A stretch of DNA of 64,000 nucleotides from assembly GCF_900636745.1 (NCBI RefSeq), contig NZ_LR134310.1, positions 620,001 to 684,000 of the forward strand. Reading direction: 5' to 3'. This DNA is from Actinobacillus equuli (GTDB lineage Bacteria; Pseudomonadota; Gammaproteobacteria; Enterobacterales; Pasteurellaceae). Each line of letters starts with the position of its first letter. The first letter of the stretch is position 1. The notes beneath the pieces were generated by a model. The model searched no databases. It was not told the DNA's origin and was given only the letters and a program-made list of their open reading frames with translations. Shown here one piece after another: positions 10,551-20,055 of the stretch. The position numbers and the translations under genes are program-made.

Positions 10551-10572
10551 CCGCTTAACTCTGGTTAAGCGG
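10551..10572 (-). terminator. Rho-independent terminator after prc
   Basis: Stem CCGCTTAAC/GTTAAGCGG with a four-base loop and a T-rich tail on the minus strand, located between the prc stop (10601) and ldtD start (10505). Confidence 0.8.
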
Positions 10573-10600
10573 CAGTTGAATTAATACATTATAATCGATT

Positions 10601-12613
10601 TTATGACTTTTTATCAATTTCTAGCCAATCGACCATCATTTTCTCAGCTTCTTTCAAAAAGAAATCCGGTGCTTCATAATCTTTAGGTAAAGCATCAATA
10701 TCTTTTAATGGCTTTTTACCTTCTCGAGCAAAACGAGCATTCAGATCTTTTAAGCGTTTCGCTTCATCCGCTTTATCTTCCTTTTGACGCTCCGCTAAGT
10801 TAAGTGATGTAAATTTACGTGCATCCCTTTCTTTACGAATTGTAATATCTTCATTTAATGCTACAAATTCAGGATCTTTCGCAATGCGCTCTTCATGCTT
10901 AGAAGTTAAAGCAGAAACCGCATCACGCGCATGACCTGCCGCATGATAAGTCGCCGCCGGAATCTTGTCCCATGGCAATGCGTTATCTTCAAAACTTTCA
11001 CCGGTTTTCTCTGCATTAATTACTTCAGGGAACTTGATATCAGCTTCAACACCTTTTAACTGAGTACTTCCACCGTCAATACGATAGAATTTCTGAATCG
11101 TATATTGAATAAAACCTAACGGTTCTTGATCTAAATCGTACACAAAGTTTAACGAACGACTTTGTTGAACCGTACCTTTACCAAAAGTTTGTTGGCCGAC
11201 AATAATTGCACGATTGTAATCTTGCATCGCTGCAGCAAAAATCTCTGACGCCGACGCACTATGACGGTTAATCATTACCATGATTTTGCCATCATAAAGT
11301 GACTTATCCGCCTCCGGATCTTCGTGGACTTTGATACGATTGAAAGCATCACGAACTTGAACAACCGGTCCATCTTTAATAAATAGCCCCGTTAATTCCA
11401 CAACTTCCGTTAATGAACCGCCGCCGTTTTCACGTAAATCGATAATTAAACCGTCAGCTTTTTTAGTTTTCATATCATCTAATAATTTACGAACATCATT
11501 GGTTAAACCAATATAGAATGTCGAAATTTTGATGACAGCAATATTTTTACCTGCAATTTTTTCAACGGTTAACTTCGCAGCACTATCTTCAAGGCGAACT
11601 TTATCACGAGTTAAAGTAATAACTTTCGTTTTTCCACCTTTTTCCGGCTCGATTTCTAAACGAACCTTACTGCCTTTTTTACCTTTGATTTTGTCAACAA
11701 CGTCATCTAAACGCCAACCGATTACATCTTCGATTTCGCCTTTTTCTTGACCTACGCCGACAATTTTGTCACCTACTGCAATCTTCTTGCTGCGAGCCGC
11801 CGGCGCACCCGGTACTAGCGATTTAATTGAAGTAACATCATCTTCCATAGCAAGTGTCGCACCGATACCTTCTAACGAAAGATTCATGCTTTCTTGGAAT
11901 GCTTTAGCCGCTCGGGGGGATAAATAGCTAGTATGCGGATCAATTTCACGTGCAAAAGCATTTAAATACGTTTGTAAAATATCATCCGCTTTTATTTGCG
12001 TAAGACGCTTAATCGCTAAGTTATAACGTTTAGTTAATGTCTTTTTAATTTCCGGCCATTTTTTATCTTTAAGGTACAAGCTGATAATGTCGTTTTTAAC
12101 ACGCTGTTCCCATAATTTATCCGCCTCTTCCGAAGTTATTGGGAAAGGTGCTTTATCTCGCTCATTTTCAATTTGATCCGTACCTTTTAAATCAGGTTCT
12201 TTATCTAAAAGTGAAAGGGCATATTTATAGCGTTCATAACGACGCTTTGTCATAAGATCATAGATTTCAAATGCAGAATCTAATTTACCTTCATACAATT
12301 CTTCATCTAGCTTTGTTGCGTATTTCGCACGCATCGCATCGATTTCAGATTGTAAAAAAGTATTGTGCGTGCCATCTAACCAATCGATATAACGATTAAA
12401 AATCTTATTTGCGAACTCATCATCTAATTTAAATTTATGGTAATGAGACTGAGTTAAACGTGCGGTAACACGTTTAGTAGAAAGACTATGTTGTTCTGTT
12501 GGTTTAGGGGTAACTAATGCACTTTCTTTAATCTGAGGTTCAACTGCAAATGCAGTACCCATCATAGAACCAAGACACAGTGCAATGAGTCGGCTAAGCT
12601 TATTAATTTTCAT
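10601..12613 (-). CDS. prc: Tail-specific periplasmic protease Prc (Tsp)
   Basis: A 670-residue C-terminal processing peptidase of family S41 (E. coli Prc is 682), which degrades SsrA-tagged and other periplasmic proteins and controls MepS with NlpI. The signal peptide spans about residues 1-23. A PDZ domain lies around 235-320 (SLEGIGATLAMEDD). The catalytic serine is in NRHSASASEIFAAAMQ (about 455) and the lysine in GQQTFGKGTVQQ (about 480). It lies downstream of proQ on the same strand, as in E. coli. Confidence 0.95.
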   Translation of the reverse strand: MKINKLSRLIALCLGSMMGTAFAVEPQIKESALVTPKPTEQHSLSTKRVTARLTQSHYHKFKLDDEFANKIFNRYIDWLDGTHNTFLQSEIDAMRAKYATKLDEELYEGKLDSAFEIYDLMTKRRYERYKYALSLLDKEPDLKGTDQIENERDKAPFPITSEEADKLWEQRVKNDIISLYLKDKKWPEIKKTLTKRYNLAIKRLTQIKADDILQTYLNAFAREIDPHTSYLSPRAAKAFQESMNLSLEGIGATLAMEDDVTSIKSLVPGAPAARSKKIAVGDKIVGVGQEKGEIEDVIGWRLDDVVDKIKGKKGSKVRLEIEPEKGGKTKVITLTRDKVRLEDSAAKLTVEKIAGKNIAVIKISTFYIGLTNDVRKLLDDMKTKKADGLIIDLRENGGGSLTEVVELTGLFIKDGPVVQVRDAFNRIKVHEDPEADKSLYDGKIMVMINRHSASASEIFAAAMQDYNRAIIVGQQTFGKGTVQQSRSLNFVYDLDQEPLGFIQYTIQKFYRIDGGSTQLKGVEADIKFPEVINAEKTGESFEDNALPWDKIPAATYHAAGHARDAVSALTSKHEERIAKDPEFVALNEDITIRKERDARKFTSLNLAERQKEDKADEAKRLKDLNARFAREGKKPLKDIDALPKDYEAPDFFLKEAEKMMVDWLEIDKKS

Positions 12614-12707
12614 AAAAATCCTAATTCATTATGAGGTATGCCCAAGTAAATAGGATAAGCGGTGTTAACAACTCTCACCGCTTATCCTTATCACTTAAAG
12701 ACTAGAA

Positions 12708-13268
12708 TTATTTATTACCTTTACTAAATTTATTCGTTAATGCAGCAAGGCTTTCTGCAGTTGCTTTCGCTGAAGCTTCCTTAGAAATTCGCGGTGCTTT
12801 TTTCACACGCACATCAACACGTTTTTTAGGCTTTTCTTCACGCGCTTTTTTCTTGAAGAATTCTTTGCGCTGTTCTTTACGTTGTTCTTTTCTTTGTTCA
12901 GCTTTACGAGCTGCATAAGCTTCTTTCGCAACCGCTAATGACTGTGCAGCATGCTCGGCTTGTGCTTCATCCACAATACCGGCTTCTTCACCTTGTAAAC
13001 CGACACGTTGCGCATTAGCTTTACAAGCTGCAAGGTAACGCCAGCTCATCGTATAAGTACGTAATGCTTGACGTAATAATGTTTTACTCACTTTTTCATC
13101 ATCTACCAGAGCTTCGGCTAAATCTTGAAAAAGGCCGACTTTTAATGGTTTAGCATCTCCTTCAATACTAAAACAAAGCGGAAATTTATCCGCTAAATAT
13201 GCAATTACTTCCTTCACACTTGGGTTTGTTTTATTGCCATTTTGCGTTTTTACTTGTTGTTCTGACAT
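12708..13268 (-). CDS. proQ: RNA chaperone ProQ, short form
   Basis: A 186-residue protein with the FinO/ProQ RNA-binding domain in residues 12-125 (VKEVIAYLADKFPLCFS, TLLRQALRTYTMSWRYLAACK). A strongly basic linker follows, including the repeated QRKEQRKEQRKE. E. coli ProQ has 232 residues and ends in a Tudor-like domain; that domain is not visible here, so this is a FinO-plus-linker form. proQ-prc is one probable operon. ProQ binds structured RNAs and mRNA 3' ends. Confidence 0.92.
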   Translation of the reverse strand: MSEQQVKTQNGNKTNPSVKEVIAYLADKFPLCFSIEGDAKPLKVGLFQDLAEALVDDEKVSKTLLRQALRTYTMSWRYLAACKANAQRVGLQGEEAGIVDEAQAEHAAQSLAVAKEAYAARKAEQRKEQRKEQRKEFFKKKAREEKPKKRVDVRVKKAPRISKEASAKATAESLAALTNKFSKGNK

Positions 13269-13629
13269 AATGTTTTCTCTGTTAAAATTTAAGTCTAGAT
13301 AAATGTTTAGCTTAATACGAAGCCTCGGCTCGTTACTATATTTTATTTAAGGAAGCTAGTCCATATAAAATCAAAATCTTTCGACTACGAGTTCATGTTA
13401 GACAAGAATATTCCTTTAGGTTTCGTAAATAATAAAAAAACATTTGCTTTAATGACTAATTGGTGTTCTAATCGTCTTGCTCTCGTAGCGTTATTAGTTC
13501 GATTCTTTCTATGTTGTTTTCCTTTCTATAAATCATTTCGATTTTCCGAGAGTTCTTCACCGATAAATCTCTAATCTCCAAATAAACGTGTAGCAATTCT
13601 TTTTATCAAATTTTTATAAGGAAAATCCT
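13269..13629. other. Intergenic region: proQ upstream region and long cold-shock mRNA leader
   Basis: About 360 bases between divergent proQ and the cold-shock gene. No reading frame is convincing. A leader of 100 bases or more before the cold-shock start would fit the long, structured 5' UTRs of cspA-type mRNAs, but the promoter could not be fixed by eye. ATAAGGAAAA just upstream of 13630 is the ribosome binding site. Confidence 0.5.
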
Positions 13630-13839
13630 ATGTCTAAAGCAACAGGTATCGTTAAATGGTTCAATTCAACTAAAGGTTTCGGTTTTATCACTCCGGATCA
13701 AAGCGGTAAAGATATTTTCGTTCACTTCTCTGGTATTGTTGGTTCAAACTTCCGTACTTTAGAAGAAGGTGCAAAAGTTGAATTTGAAGTACAAGATTCT
13801 GATCGTGGTCCTTCAGCGGTAAACGTGAAAGCACTTTAA
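13630..13839 (+). CDS. Cold-shock domain protein (CspA family)
   Basis: A single cold-shock domain of 69 residues. RNP1 is KGFGFI (residues 15-20) and RNP2 is DIFVHFS (28-34). Such proteins bind single-stranded nucleic acid and act as RNA chaperones or antiterminators. Several paralogues (cspA, cspC, cspD) exist in gamma-proteobacteria, and the exact name cannot be decided here. A strong terminator follows 24 bases after the stop codon. Confidence 0.93.
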   Translation: MSKATGIVKWFNSTKGFGFITPDQSGKDIFVHFSGIVGSNFRTLEEGAKVEFEVQDSDRGPSAVNVKAL

Positions 13840-13863
13840 TCTTAAAATGCTTATTAAAATTTT

Positions 13864-13888
13864 AAAGCCAGCTCTTGCTGGCTTTTTT
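13864..13888 (+). terminator. Terminator after the cold-shock gene
   Basis: Stem AAAGCCAGC/GCTGGCTTT (13864-13872 with 13877-13885), four-base loop and T-run. It sits directly before the end of the convergent bioB (13890) and may work in both directions. Confidence 0.92.
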
Positions 13889-13889
13889 A

Positions 13890-14900
13890 TTATACGTCAC
13901 TAGGCTCATACGCCAACGGATACAAATCCAATTTATCCATTAACAAGCGGTCGGAATCTTCTTCCGGATTGCAAGTCGTTAACAACTTCTCACCATAGAA
14001 AATCGAATTGGCGCCCGCCATAAAACACAATGTTTGCATCGCTTCCGGCATTGCGGTTCTACCTGCTGATAAACGCACATAACTTTTCGGCATTGTAATA
14101 CGGGCAACCGCAATCGTTCTAACAAATTCTGTCCAATCTAGATCCTCAGCGTCTTCCAACGGTGTACCTTCTACTTTAATTAATTGGTTAATCGGCACAC
14201 TTTCAGGTTGCGGATCAAGGTTGGCTAAACTTGCAATAAGCCCAGCACGCTCAGGACGCGTTTCGTTCATGCCGACAATCCCACCACAACATACTTTTAA
14301 ACCGGCATGGCGCACTTTACCAAGCGTATCCATCCGATCATCATGATTACGTGTATGCACAATTTTGCTATAACGTTCCGGATCAGTATCTAAATTATGA
14401 TTGTAATAATCTAATCCGGCTTGTTTTAAATCTTCCGCCATCCCCTCTTCAAGTAAACCGAAGGTACCGCACGTTTCTAAGCCTAATGCCTTAACCGCAC
14501 TAATAATATTGGAAACGACTTTAATGTCTTTCGGCTTCGGACCGCGCCAAGCTGCGCCCATACAAAAGCGACTTGCGCCTCGTGCTTTCGCAATTTTTGC
14601 CTTCTCGACAATGTCTTCTACATCCATCATCACTTGCTTTTCAAGTCCGGTATCATAGCGAGCAGACTGAGGACAATATTCACATTCTTCCGGACAACCG
14701 CCTGTTTTTATCGAAAGTAACGTAGATAATTGAATCGCTTGCGGATCAAAGTTTTCTCTATGCACTTGTGCCGCTTTAAACACTAGTTCCATAAAAGGCA
14801 TCGCAAACAGTTCCTCCACTTGGCATTTTCGCCAATATTGTGCTGTCGGATGTGGGGTTAATTCACTCTTTGCCTTTAAACGTAAATTATAAGTAGTCAT
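13890..14900 (-). CDS. bioB: Biotin synthase
   Basis: A 336-residue radical-SAM enzyme that inserts sulfur into dethiobiotin. The [4Fe-4S] motif is [14 protein letters not shown] (about residues 69-82). Conserved downstream cysteines and an arginine for the [2Fe-2S] cluster include [10 protein letters not shown] and the [16 protein letters not shown] block. No other bio gene adjoins it. A USS inverted pair lies just upstream between it and the lipoprotein gene. Confidence 0.95.
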   Translation of the reverse strand: MTTYNLRLKAKSELTPHPTAQYWRKCQVEELFAMPFMELVFKAAQVHRENFDPQAIQLSTLLSIKTGGCPEECEYCPQSARYDTGLEKQVMMDVEDIVEKAKIAKARGASRFCMGAAWRGPKPKDIKVVSNIISAVKALGLETCGTFGLLEEGMAEDLKQAGLDYYNHNLDTDPERYSKIVHTRNHDDRMDTLGKVRHAGLKVCCGGIVGMNETRPERAGLIASLANLDPQPESVPINQLIKVEGTPLEDAEDLDWTEFVRTIAVARITMPKSYVRLSAGRTAMPEAMQTLCFMAGANSIFYGEKLLTTCNPEEDSDRLLMDKLDLYPLAYEPSDV

Positions 14901-14918
14901 CTTATCTCCTTAACTACA

Positions 14919-14974
14919 AAAAGCGGTCAAATTCTCTCTATTTTTTGCAAAATTTCAGAGAAAATTGACCGCTT
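14919..14974. repeat. Inverted uptake-signal pair (USS) / terminator
   Basis: AAGCGGTCAAATT and AATTGACCGCTT form a long stem around an A/T-rich loop. The core matches the Actinobacillus-type USS. It lies between the 3' end of the lipoprotein gene and the bioB start and can act as a terminator for the former. Confidence 0.8.
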
Positions 14975-14984
14975 AACAAATTAA

Positions 14985-15533
14985 TTATTTCGCAGATTTC
15001 TTAGCTTTAGTGCCTTTTGCTTTATTCTCATCTTCCGCCATAGTCTTTACGCAAAGGTGGAGAATCTGTTCAACACCGTTATGGATATATTCATCACTAC
15101 GTACTTTGTTTTTTTGAATATCTAACATTGCATCATGAATACCTTGGCTCATGCTTGGCGTTTGAACTAAGTTCCAACATTCCGGATCTAAATGGTTAAA
15201 ATTACCTTGTAGATCGGCGGCATAAAGTACGCCACTATAATAGGCATAGATATTGTGATCCATCATACGATTTAAAATCATCGCGCGAATCTGTTCAACC
15301 GGCATTTTCACTTTTTTGCTGTACCAGTCATTTACCCCATTCATAAATGAATCAATATCGTAACTTTCATTTACTCGATCAGCGTAAGTTTGTGCAGTCG
15401 CACCATAAGCAATCGCATAAGATTTCTGATCAATCTCAGAATCACTTAAACGAGTCCAACCACTTTTTGTAGAACAAGCGGCTAATACGGCTAAGGTTAA
15501 ACCAACCAACATAGTTTTAATGATGTTTTTCAT
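14985..15533 (-). CDS. Predicted lipoprotein of unknown function
   Basis: A 182-residue protein with a clear lipoprotein signal: lysine-containing n-region, hydrophobic core and the lipobox LAAC (Cys20). The mature part is helical with three cysteines or fewer and ends in a lysine-rich tail (KAKGTKAKKSAK). I do not recognise the family with confidence. It is flanked by bioB and thyA and has its own USS terminator, so it is probably monocistronic. Confidence 0.7.
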   Translation of the reverse strand: MKNIIKTMLVGLTLAVLAACSTKSGWTRLSDSEIDQKSYAIAYGATAQTYADRVNESYDIDSFMNGVNDWYSKKVKMPVEQIRAMILNRMMDHNIYAYYSGVLYAADLQGNFNHLDPECWNLVQTPSMSQGIHDAMLDIQKNKVRSDEYIHNGVEQILHLCVKTMAEDENKAKGTKAKKSAK

Positions 15534-15619
15534 ATCGCACTCCTTATCGCTTTATAAAATTTATTATCTATTTTAACGAATAAATGGCAAAATTACCTAA
15601 ATTTTTTTAAGAGGTAATC

Positions 15620-16471
15620 ATGAAACAGTATTTAGATTTATGTCATCGTATCGTAAACGAAGGGAAATGGGTAGAGAATGAGCGCACTGGTAAGCGTTGT
15701 TTAACTGTTATCAATGCGGATTTAACTTATGATGTTGCTAACGGTGAATTTCCGTTAGTCACTACTCGTCGCAGCTTCTGGAAAGCGGCAATTGCCGAAT
15801 TACTCGGCTATATTCGCGGTTACGATAATGCGGCTGACTTCCGTAATCTGGGTACAAAATCATGGGACGCGAATGCCAATCAAAATGCCGCTTGGCTAGC
15901 AAATCCATACCGTAAAGGTGAAGATGATATGGGATTGGTTTATGGTGCAGTAGGTCGTAACTTTCCTAAGCCGGACGGTGGTTCGATTGATTTACTGCGT
16001 CAAATTGTCGATGACCTAAAAAAAGGTGTAGATAATCGAGGTGAGATTTATACTTTTTATCATCCGGGTGTATTTCATATGGGCTGTTTACGTCCTTGCT
16101 TATATAGCCATCATTTCTCGCTTTTAGACGGCACGCTTTATTTAAACAGTACGCAACGTTCTGCCGATGTGCCGTTAGGCTTAAACTGGAACATGATCCA
16201 ATGTTACACATTCCTAGCTTTAATGGCACAAATTACCGGACACAAAGCCGGACAAGCATTTCATAAAATCGTCAATGCGCATATTTATGAAGACCAATTG
16301 GAATTAATGCGTGATGTACAATTGAAAAGAGAGCCGTTAAGTGTACCTAAACTTTGGATTAATCCGGAAATCAAATCATTGCAAGACTTAGAAACTTGGG
16401 TGACGCTTGATGATTTCAAAGTAGAAGGCTACGAATATCATCCAAGCATTCAATATCCGTTCGCAGTCTAA
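15620..16471 (+). CDS. thyA: Thymidylate synthase, Haemophilus-type long form
   Basis: Converts dUMP to dTMP with methylene-THF. It has 283 residues (E. coli ThyA has 264). The catalytic cysteine lies in LRPCLYSHH near residue 159, followed by the dUMP-binding [13 protein letters not shown], where most ThyA proteins have QRSCDVxLGxPFN. This divergent active-site neighbourhood, with [17 protein letters not shown] after it, is a recognisable variant subgroup. AAGAGGT precedes the ATG. The gene is monocistronic, with a bidirectional terminator after it. Confidence 0.92.
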   Translation: MKQYLDLCHRIVNEGKWVENERTGKRCLTVINADLTYDVANGEFPLVTTRRSFWKAAIAELLGYIRGYDNAADFRNLGTKSWDANANQNAAWLANPYRKGEDDMGLVYGAVGRNFPKPDGGSIDLLRQIVDDLKKGVDNRGEIYTFYHPGVFHMGCLRPCLYSHHFSLLDGTLYLNSTQRSADVPLGLNWNMIQCYTFLALMAQITGHKAGQAFHKIVNAHIYEDQLELMRDVQLKREPLSVPKLWINPEIKSLQDLETWVTLDDFKVEGYEYHPSIQYPFAV

Positions 16472-16492
16472 CATTTAAAAAATAGCAATAAA

Positions 16493-16528
16493 AAAGCCTA
16501 GAACTTGTACAGTCTAGGCTTTTTTTTT
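16493..16528. terminator. Bidirectional terminator between thyA and hup
   Basis: Stem AAAGCCTAGA/TCTAGGCTTT with a ten-base loop, T-run on the plus strand and A-run before it, so it serves both convergent genes. Confidence 0.92.
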
Positions 16529-16545
16529 TGAAATTTTAAAAAGAA

Positions 16546-16818
16546 TTATTTCACTAAATCTTTTAACGCTTTACCTGCAACAAACGCTGGTACTTTAGCT
16601 GCTGCGATTTTGATTTCTTCACCAGTACGTGGGTTACGACCAGTACGTGCATTACGCTCATTTACTTTAAACGTACCGAAGCCGATTAATTGAACTGCAT
16701 CACCTTTTTTGAGGCTTTCAGAGATCGCTTCTAAAGTAGCTTCTAATGCTGCTTTAGCATCTTTTTTGCTTAACTCTGCACCTGCTGCGATTGCATCGAT
16801 TAACTCAGTTTTGTTCAT
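16546..16818 (-). CDS. hupA: DNA-binding protein HU, alpha-type
   Basis: A 90-residue histone-like protein, [11 protein letters not shown] at the start and the beta-arm motif [21 protein letters not shown] at residues 46-66. HU bends and compacts DNA and acts as a dimer. The neighbouring yjaG and hemE give the E. coli order hemE-yjaG-hupA, hence the alpha designation. Pasteurellaceae often have a single HU gene, so the alpha/beta distinction may not matter. Confidence 0.95.
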   Translation of the reverse strand: MNKTELIDAIAAGAELSKKDAKAALEATLEAISESLKKGDAVQLIGFGTFKVNERNARTGRNPRTGEEIKIAAAKVPAFVAGKALKDLVK

Positions 16819-16953
16819 AATTGTATCCTCTAAGATTTTATTTAGATAAATGGCGTTAACCCGCCTGAAACTTGTTGCATAACGCCCCGCTAGCTTAATT
16901 CAAACTGAGATATTCTCAAAGTGAATAATGCAGCATTATATGGGGAAGTTGAT

Positions 16954-17544
16954 TTATTGATTAAATTTTAACCCAATATTACTAATTCCGCTACTGCGAA
17001 TCTCATTTTTTAATTCAAGAATGAGTTCAATATCACGTTCTTCACACTCATTAAGCAAACGATAAACTTGCCACTGTACATCAAGTTCATCTTGAATTTC
17101 TTCCGCATTTTTAAGCTCTTGTTCATTTAATTCACGGTCTTGCTGCATTTCTAAATAGCTTGCCACCGTACCTAATGAAATTTGGCTAATGCGAATCGCT
17201 TGTTCTAAGGTCGAACCGGCAATTAGACTATGTAATAATTCAGAAAGCGCTTCACACGCCTCTTGTGCGGGTAAGACACCAAAAAAGTCATAATCGTTCA
17301 CATCCGGAATAATTTCTTCTAATTTTTCCAGCTGATTATCAAAGTTAATCTTTGCACCTTTAACCGTTAAAAACTCCCAAACTAAGTTGAGAACATTTTG
17401 GAATACCTTGGCTTTTTCCGGCTGTTCAGTCACCTCACAAAACAGCTGATAATTCGGATACATTCTTTCGCAAAGGCACGCCATAAACGTTAGATGTTGC
17501 CAAGACTCAAAACGTTCCATACGTTTATGAATAGGATTTCTCAT
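16954..17544 (-). CDS. yjaG: YjaG family protein (DUF416)
   Basis: A 196-residue cytosolic protein of unknown role. NPIHKRMERFESWQHLTFMA at the N-terminus and LLNECEERDIELILELKNEI near the end match E. coli YjaG closely. The ATG at 17544 is chosen because GAGGG lies five bases upstream and the alignment begins there; an earlier in-frame start at 17580 is unsupported. It is placed between hemE and hupA as in E. coli. Confidence 0.9.
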   Translation of the reverse strand: MRNPIHKRMERFESWQHLTFMACLCERMYPNYQLFCEVTEQPEKAKVFQNVLNLVWEFLTVKGAKINFDNQLEKLEEIIPDVNDYDFFGVLPAQEACEALSELLHSLIAGSTLEQAIRISQISLGTVASYLEMQQDRELNEQELKNAEEIQDELDVQWQVYRLLNECEERDIELILELKNEIRSSGISNIGLKFNQ

Positions 17545-17583
17545 TTTTCCCTCTTTCGTTAAACTAAGCTGATTTTCCAAAAT

Positions 17584-17641
17584 ACAAGCGGTCGGATTTT
17601 CATAATTTTTTGCAAAATTTTCCCGAAATTTAACCGCTTGT
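17584..17641. repeat. Inverted USS pair / terminator after hemE
   Basis: ACAAGCGGTC (17584-17593) and AACCGCTTGT (17632-17641) flank an A/T-rich segment. It lies between hemE and yjaG, both on the minus strand. Confidence 0.85.
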
Positions 17642-17663
17642 TTAAGGCAAACCGGCTATGAGA

Positions 17664-18728
17664 TTACTTATGGTATTGCTTTGAGTACTCGTGAATCGCA
17701 TCCACAAATACTTTCGGACTATGTTCCGGCACGTCTTGATGAATCCCGTGTCCGAGATTGAACACATGACCGGAGCCTTGACCGAAACCGGCTAAGATTT
17801 GTTTCACTTCCTGCTCAATACGTTCCGGCTGCGCATACAATACGCTCGGATCCATATTACCCTGTAGTGCAACTTTGTGTCCGACACGACGACGAGCATC
17901 AGCGATATCAATCGTCCAGTCTAAACCTACCGCATCACAGCCGGTTTCCGCAATCGCTTCCAACCATAAGCCGCCACCTTTTGTAAATAAGGTTACCGGT
18001 ACTTTTCTACCGTCATTTTCACGAATTAAACCGTCCACGATTTTATGCATATAACGTAGCGAGAACTCTTTATATTCGTTATGCGCCAATACACCGCCCC
18101 AAGTATCGAAAACCATCACTGCTTGCGCGCCGGCTTTGATTTGTGCGTTTAAATATAAAATCACGCTATCGGCTAATTTATCTAATAATGCGTGTAAAAT
18201 TTGCGGATCCGCATACATCATTTTTTTGATTTTGGTGAACGCCTTGCTTGAACCGCCTTCCACCATATAAGTAGCTAATGTCCATGGGCTACCGGAGAAA
18301 CCGATTAACGGCACCTCGCCTTTTAATTCACGGCGAATCGTACGCACTGCATTCATTACATATTGCAATTCGCCTTCCGGATCCGGAATCGGTAAGTTTT
18401 CTACCTGTGCTTTAGTTTCAATCGGACGAGCAAATTTAGGACCTTCTCCCGCGCCGAAACTTAAACCTAAACCCATTGCGTCCGGGATAGTTAAAATATC
18501 AGAGAATAAAATCGCCGCATCCAACGCATAACGACGTAACGGCTGTAAAGTCACTTCACACGCTAAATCCGCATTGCGGCATAAAGACATAAAATCACCG
18601 GCTTCTGCACGAGTCGCTTTATATTCCGGTAGATAACGACCTGCTTGACGCATCATCCATACCGGAGTCATATCCACAGGTTCGCGTAGTAATGCTCTTA
18701 AATAACGATCATTTTTTAATTGGCTCAT
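17664..18728 (-). CDS. hemE: Uroporphyrinogen decarboxylase
   Basis: 354 residues, the same length as E. coli HemE. Converts uroporphyrinogen III to coproporphyrinogen III in heme synthesis. Signatures are [15 protein letters not shown] at residues 22-36, [12 protein letters not shown] near 77 and the [16 protein letters not shown] block near 145. The heme route is thus at least partly present. Flanked by USS pairs on both sides. Confidence 0.96.
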   Translation of the reverse strand: MSQLKNDRYLRALLREPVDMTPVWMMRQAGRYLPEYKATRAEAGDFMSLCRNADLACEVTLQPLRRYALDAAILFSDILTIPDAMGLGLSFGAGEGPKFARPIETKAQVENLPIPDPEGELQYVMNAVRTIRRELKGEVPLIGFSGSPWTLATYMVEGGSSKAFTKIKKMMYADPQILHALLDKLADSVILYLNAQIKAGAQAVMVFDTWGGVLAHNEYKEFSLRYMHKIVDGLIRENDGRKVPVTLFTKGGGLWLEAIAETGCDAVGLDWTIDIADARRRVGHKVALQGNMDPSVLYAQPERIEQEVKQILAGFGQGSGHVFNLGHGIHQDVPEHSPKVFVDAIHEYSKQYHK

Positions 18729-18760
18729 AATATTCCTTGTGTAATCGGTTCTATATAAAT

Positions 18761-18815
18761 AAGCGGTTAAATTTCACGAAAAATTTGCAAAATTTTGCCA
18801 CAAAGCCACCGCTTG
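18761..18815. repeat. Inverted USS pair upstream of hemE
   Basis: AAGCGGTTAAATTTC and CCACCGCTTGTA arms, one or two bases off the USS core in each arm. Lies between the ygfB 3' end and the hemE start and may terminate ygfB transcription. Confidence 0.7.
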
Positions 18816-18832
18816 TATATAACTCATTGGGA

Positions 18833-19384
18833 TTAGTGAATTTGTGGTTTTTCGGCTGTTTTCACATTCAACGCAAAGTGGCTGTGCAAGAAGAGCGTAA
18901 GCACTCGAAGATACTCCACCACTTCTTCTCCCGCTTCTAACAATTCATTATTATCATCGTCTTCATTGTAACCTAATTTAGATATTTCTTCTAAATCATC
19001 TAAAGCCTCACCAATCTCATCCGTCTCACGACTTAATTTGGGTTGCGCTAAGCCTAAACCTAATAAAAATTGGCTCGTCCACTCTGCAATCGCATCCGCT
19101 AGTGCGAAACCATCTTCATTACTTGGAGTCCAAAGCGAGAATAACGTATTGGCCTCATCAAAACTTTCGGTCAATTGCTGATAAAAATCAGTTAACACCG
19201 CTAAAGGCGCTTGCGAAAAGGCATGACCGTCATTTAAAAATTGGTAAGTTAAGGTTTTCCAAGATTCATCTTGTACGCCACCTGCAATTAATCCACTTAA
19301 AAAACCGTGTACTTCCGCCGCTGTTTCAGCAATTTGAAGTTGTGCGATTAATTGATTAAATTCATTTGATTGTGTAATAGCCAT
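18833..19384 (-). CDS. ygfB: YgfB family protein (UPF0149)
   Basis: 183 residues, all-helical and acidic (EIGEALDDLEEISKLGYNEDDDNNELLE near 130-160). The family motif VHGFLSGLIAGG is near residue 25. It is divergent from zapA, exactly as in E. coli and H. influenzae. In Pseudomonas the homologue suppresses AlpA-dependent expression; its role here is unknown. Confidence 0.9.
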   Translation of the reverse strand: MAITQSNEFNQLIAQLQIAETAAEVHGFLSGLIAGGVQDESWKTLTYQFLNDGHAFSQAPLAVLTDFYQQLTESFDEANTLFSLWTPSNEDGFALADAIAEWTSQFLLGLGLAQPKLSRETDEIGEALDDLEEISKLGYNEDDDNNELLEAGEEVVEYLRVLTLFLHSHFALNVKTAEKPQIH

Positions 19385-19460
19385 AGTGTCTTATTTGTGA
19401 TTCTGTCAAAGAATGGCATAATAGCAAAAAATTTATATTACTTGTGAGGATTTCGCGACT

Positions 19461-19781
19461 ATGTCGGCAAATTATATTGAAGTTCAAATTTTTGGGCAGG
19501 TGCTTCGTTTACATTGTCCACCGGATCAACAACACAATTTACTTGCTTCCGCGCAACGTTTGGAAGAACGCGTGGCGGTATTAAAAGAACAATCCGGTAT
19601 TATTCAGCTTGAAAAAGTCTTAGCGATTGTTGCCTTAAACCTAAATTATGAACTGGAGCAAGAAAAGCAAAAAAATGCGAATAATAAAGCGGTATTAGAA
19701 TCTTGTATCCAACAACTCGATAGCTCATTAAATAAATTACAAACCAATACATCGGTTGCAATTAATCAAGAAAATGTTTAA
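19461..19781 (+). CDS. zapA: Cell division protein ZapA
   Basis: 106 residues. An N-terminal beta-rich head (YIEVQIFGQVLRLHCPP) precedes a long helix (KVLAIVALNLNYELEQEKQ) that forms the ZapA coiled coil. ZapA bundles FtsZ filaments at the division ring. It starts the conserved zapA-ssrS-fau order. Confidence 0.93.
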   Translation: MSANYIEVQIFGQVLRLHCPPDQQHNLLASAQRLEERVAVLKEQSGIIQLEKVLAIVALNLNYELEQEKQKNANNKAVLESCIQQLDSSLNKLQTNTSVAINQENV

Positions 19782-19843
19782 AAGCTGATCGTTTGCGAAT
19801 TTTTCTAAATTCAAGACTAGGAAAAATTCTCAATTTCCGTTAG

Positions 19844-20035
19844 TATAACTCTTGCCTGGGGTGTGCGTGACTGGTTACGTCCCTGAGCCGATAATTGAAA
19901 ACTTTGAGTTGGACATCTAATTGCTGGTGAGCAAGCTTACCTTGAGTAAGAAGCCTAAAGGCGCTTAAGTTCGACTCCCTTGAACCGTCTGGTTCAAGGA
20001 CCACCACCGGTGGCGGCACTTCGGGTTCTTTCATT
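19844..20035 (+). ncRNA. ssrS: 6S RNA (with its -10 box at the 5' edge)
   Basis: A TATAAC -10 box at 19844-19849 places the 5' end near 19853, so the RNA proper is about 180 nt. The conserved central-bubble motif CCCTGAGCCGATA is at about 19890, GGTGAGCAAGCTTACC follows, then AGAAGCCTAAAGG and the stem CTTGAACCGTCTGGTTCAAGG, which correspond in order to the E. coli 6S elements. The 3' segment GGCGGCACTTCGGG pairs imperfectly with the 5' GGGGTGTGC. 6S RNA binds sigma-70 holoenzyme in stationary phase. Its place between zapA and fau is universally conserved in gamma-proteobacteria. Confidence 0.93.
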
Positions 20036-20055
20036 TCTCTGTTTGGTATTTCAAT

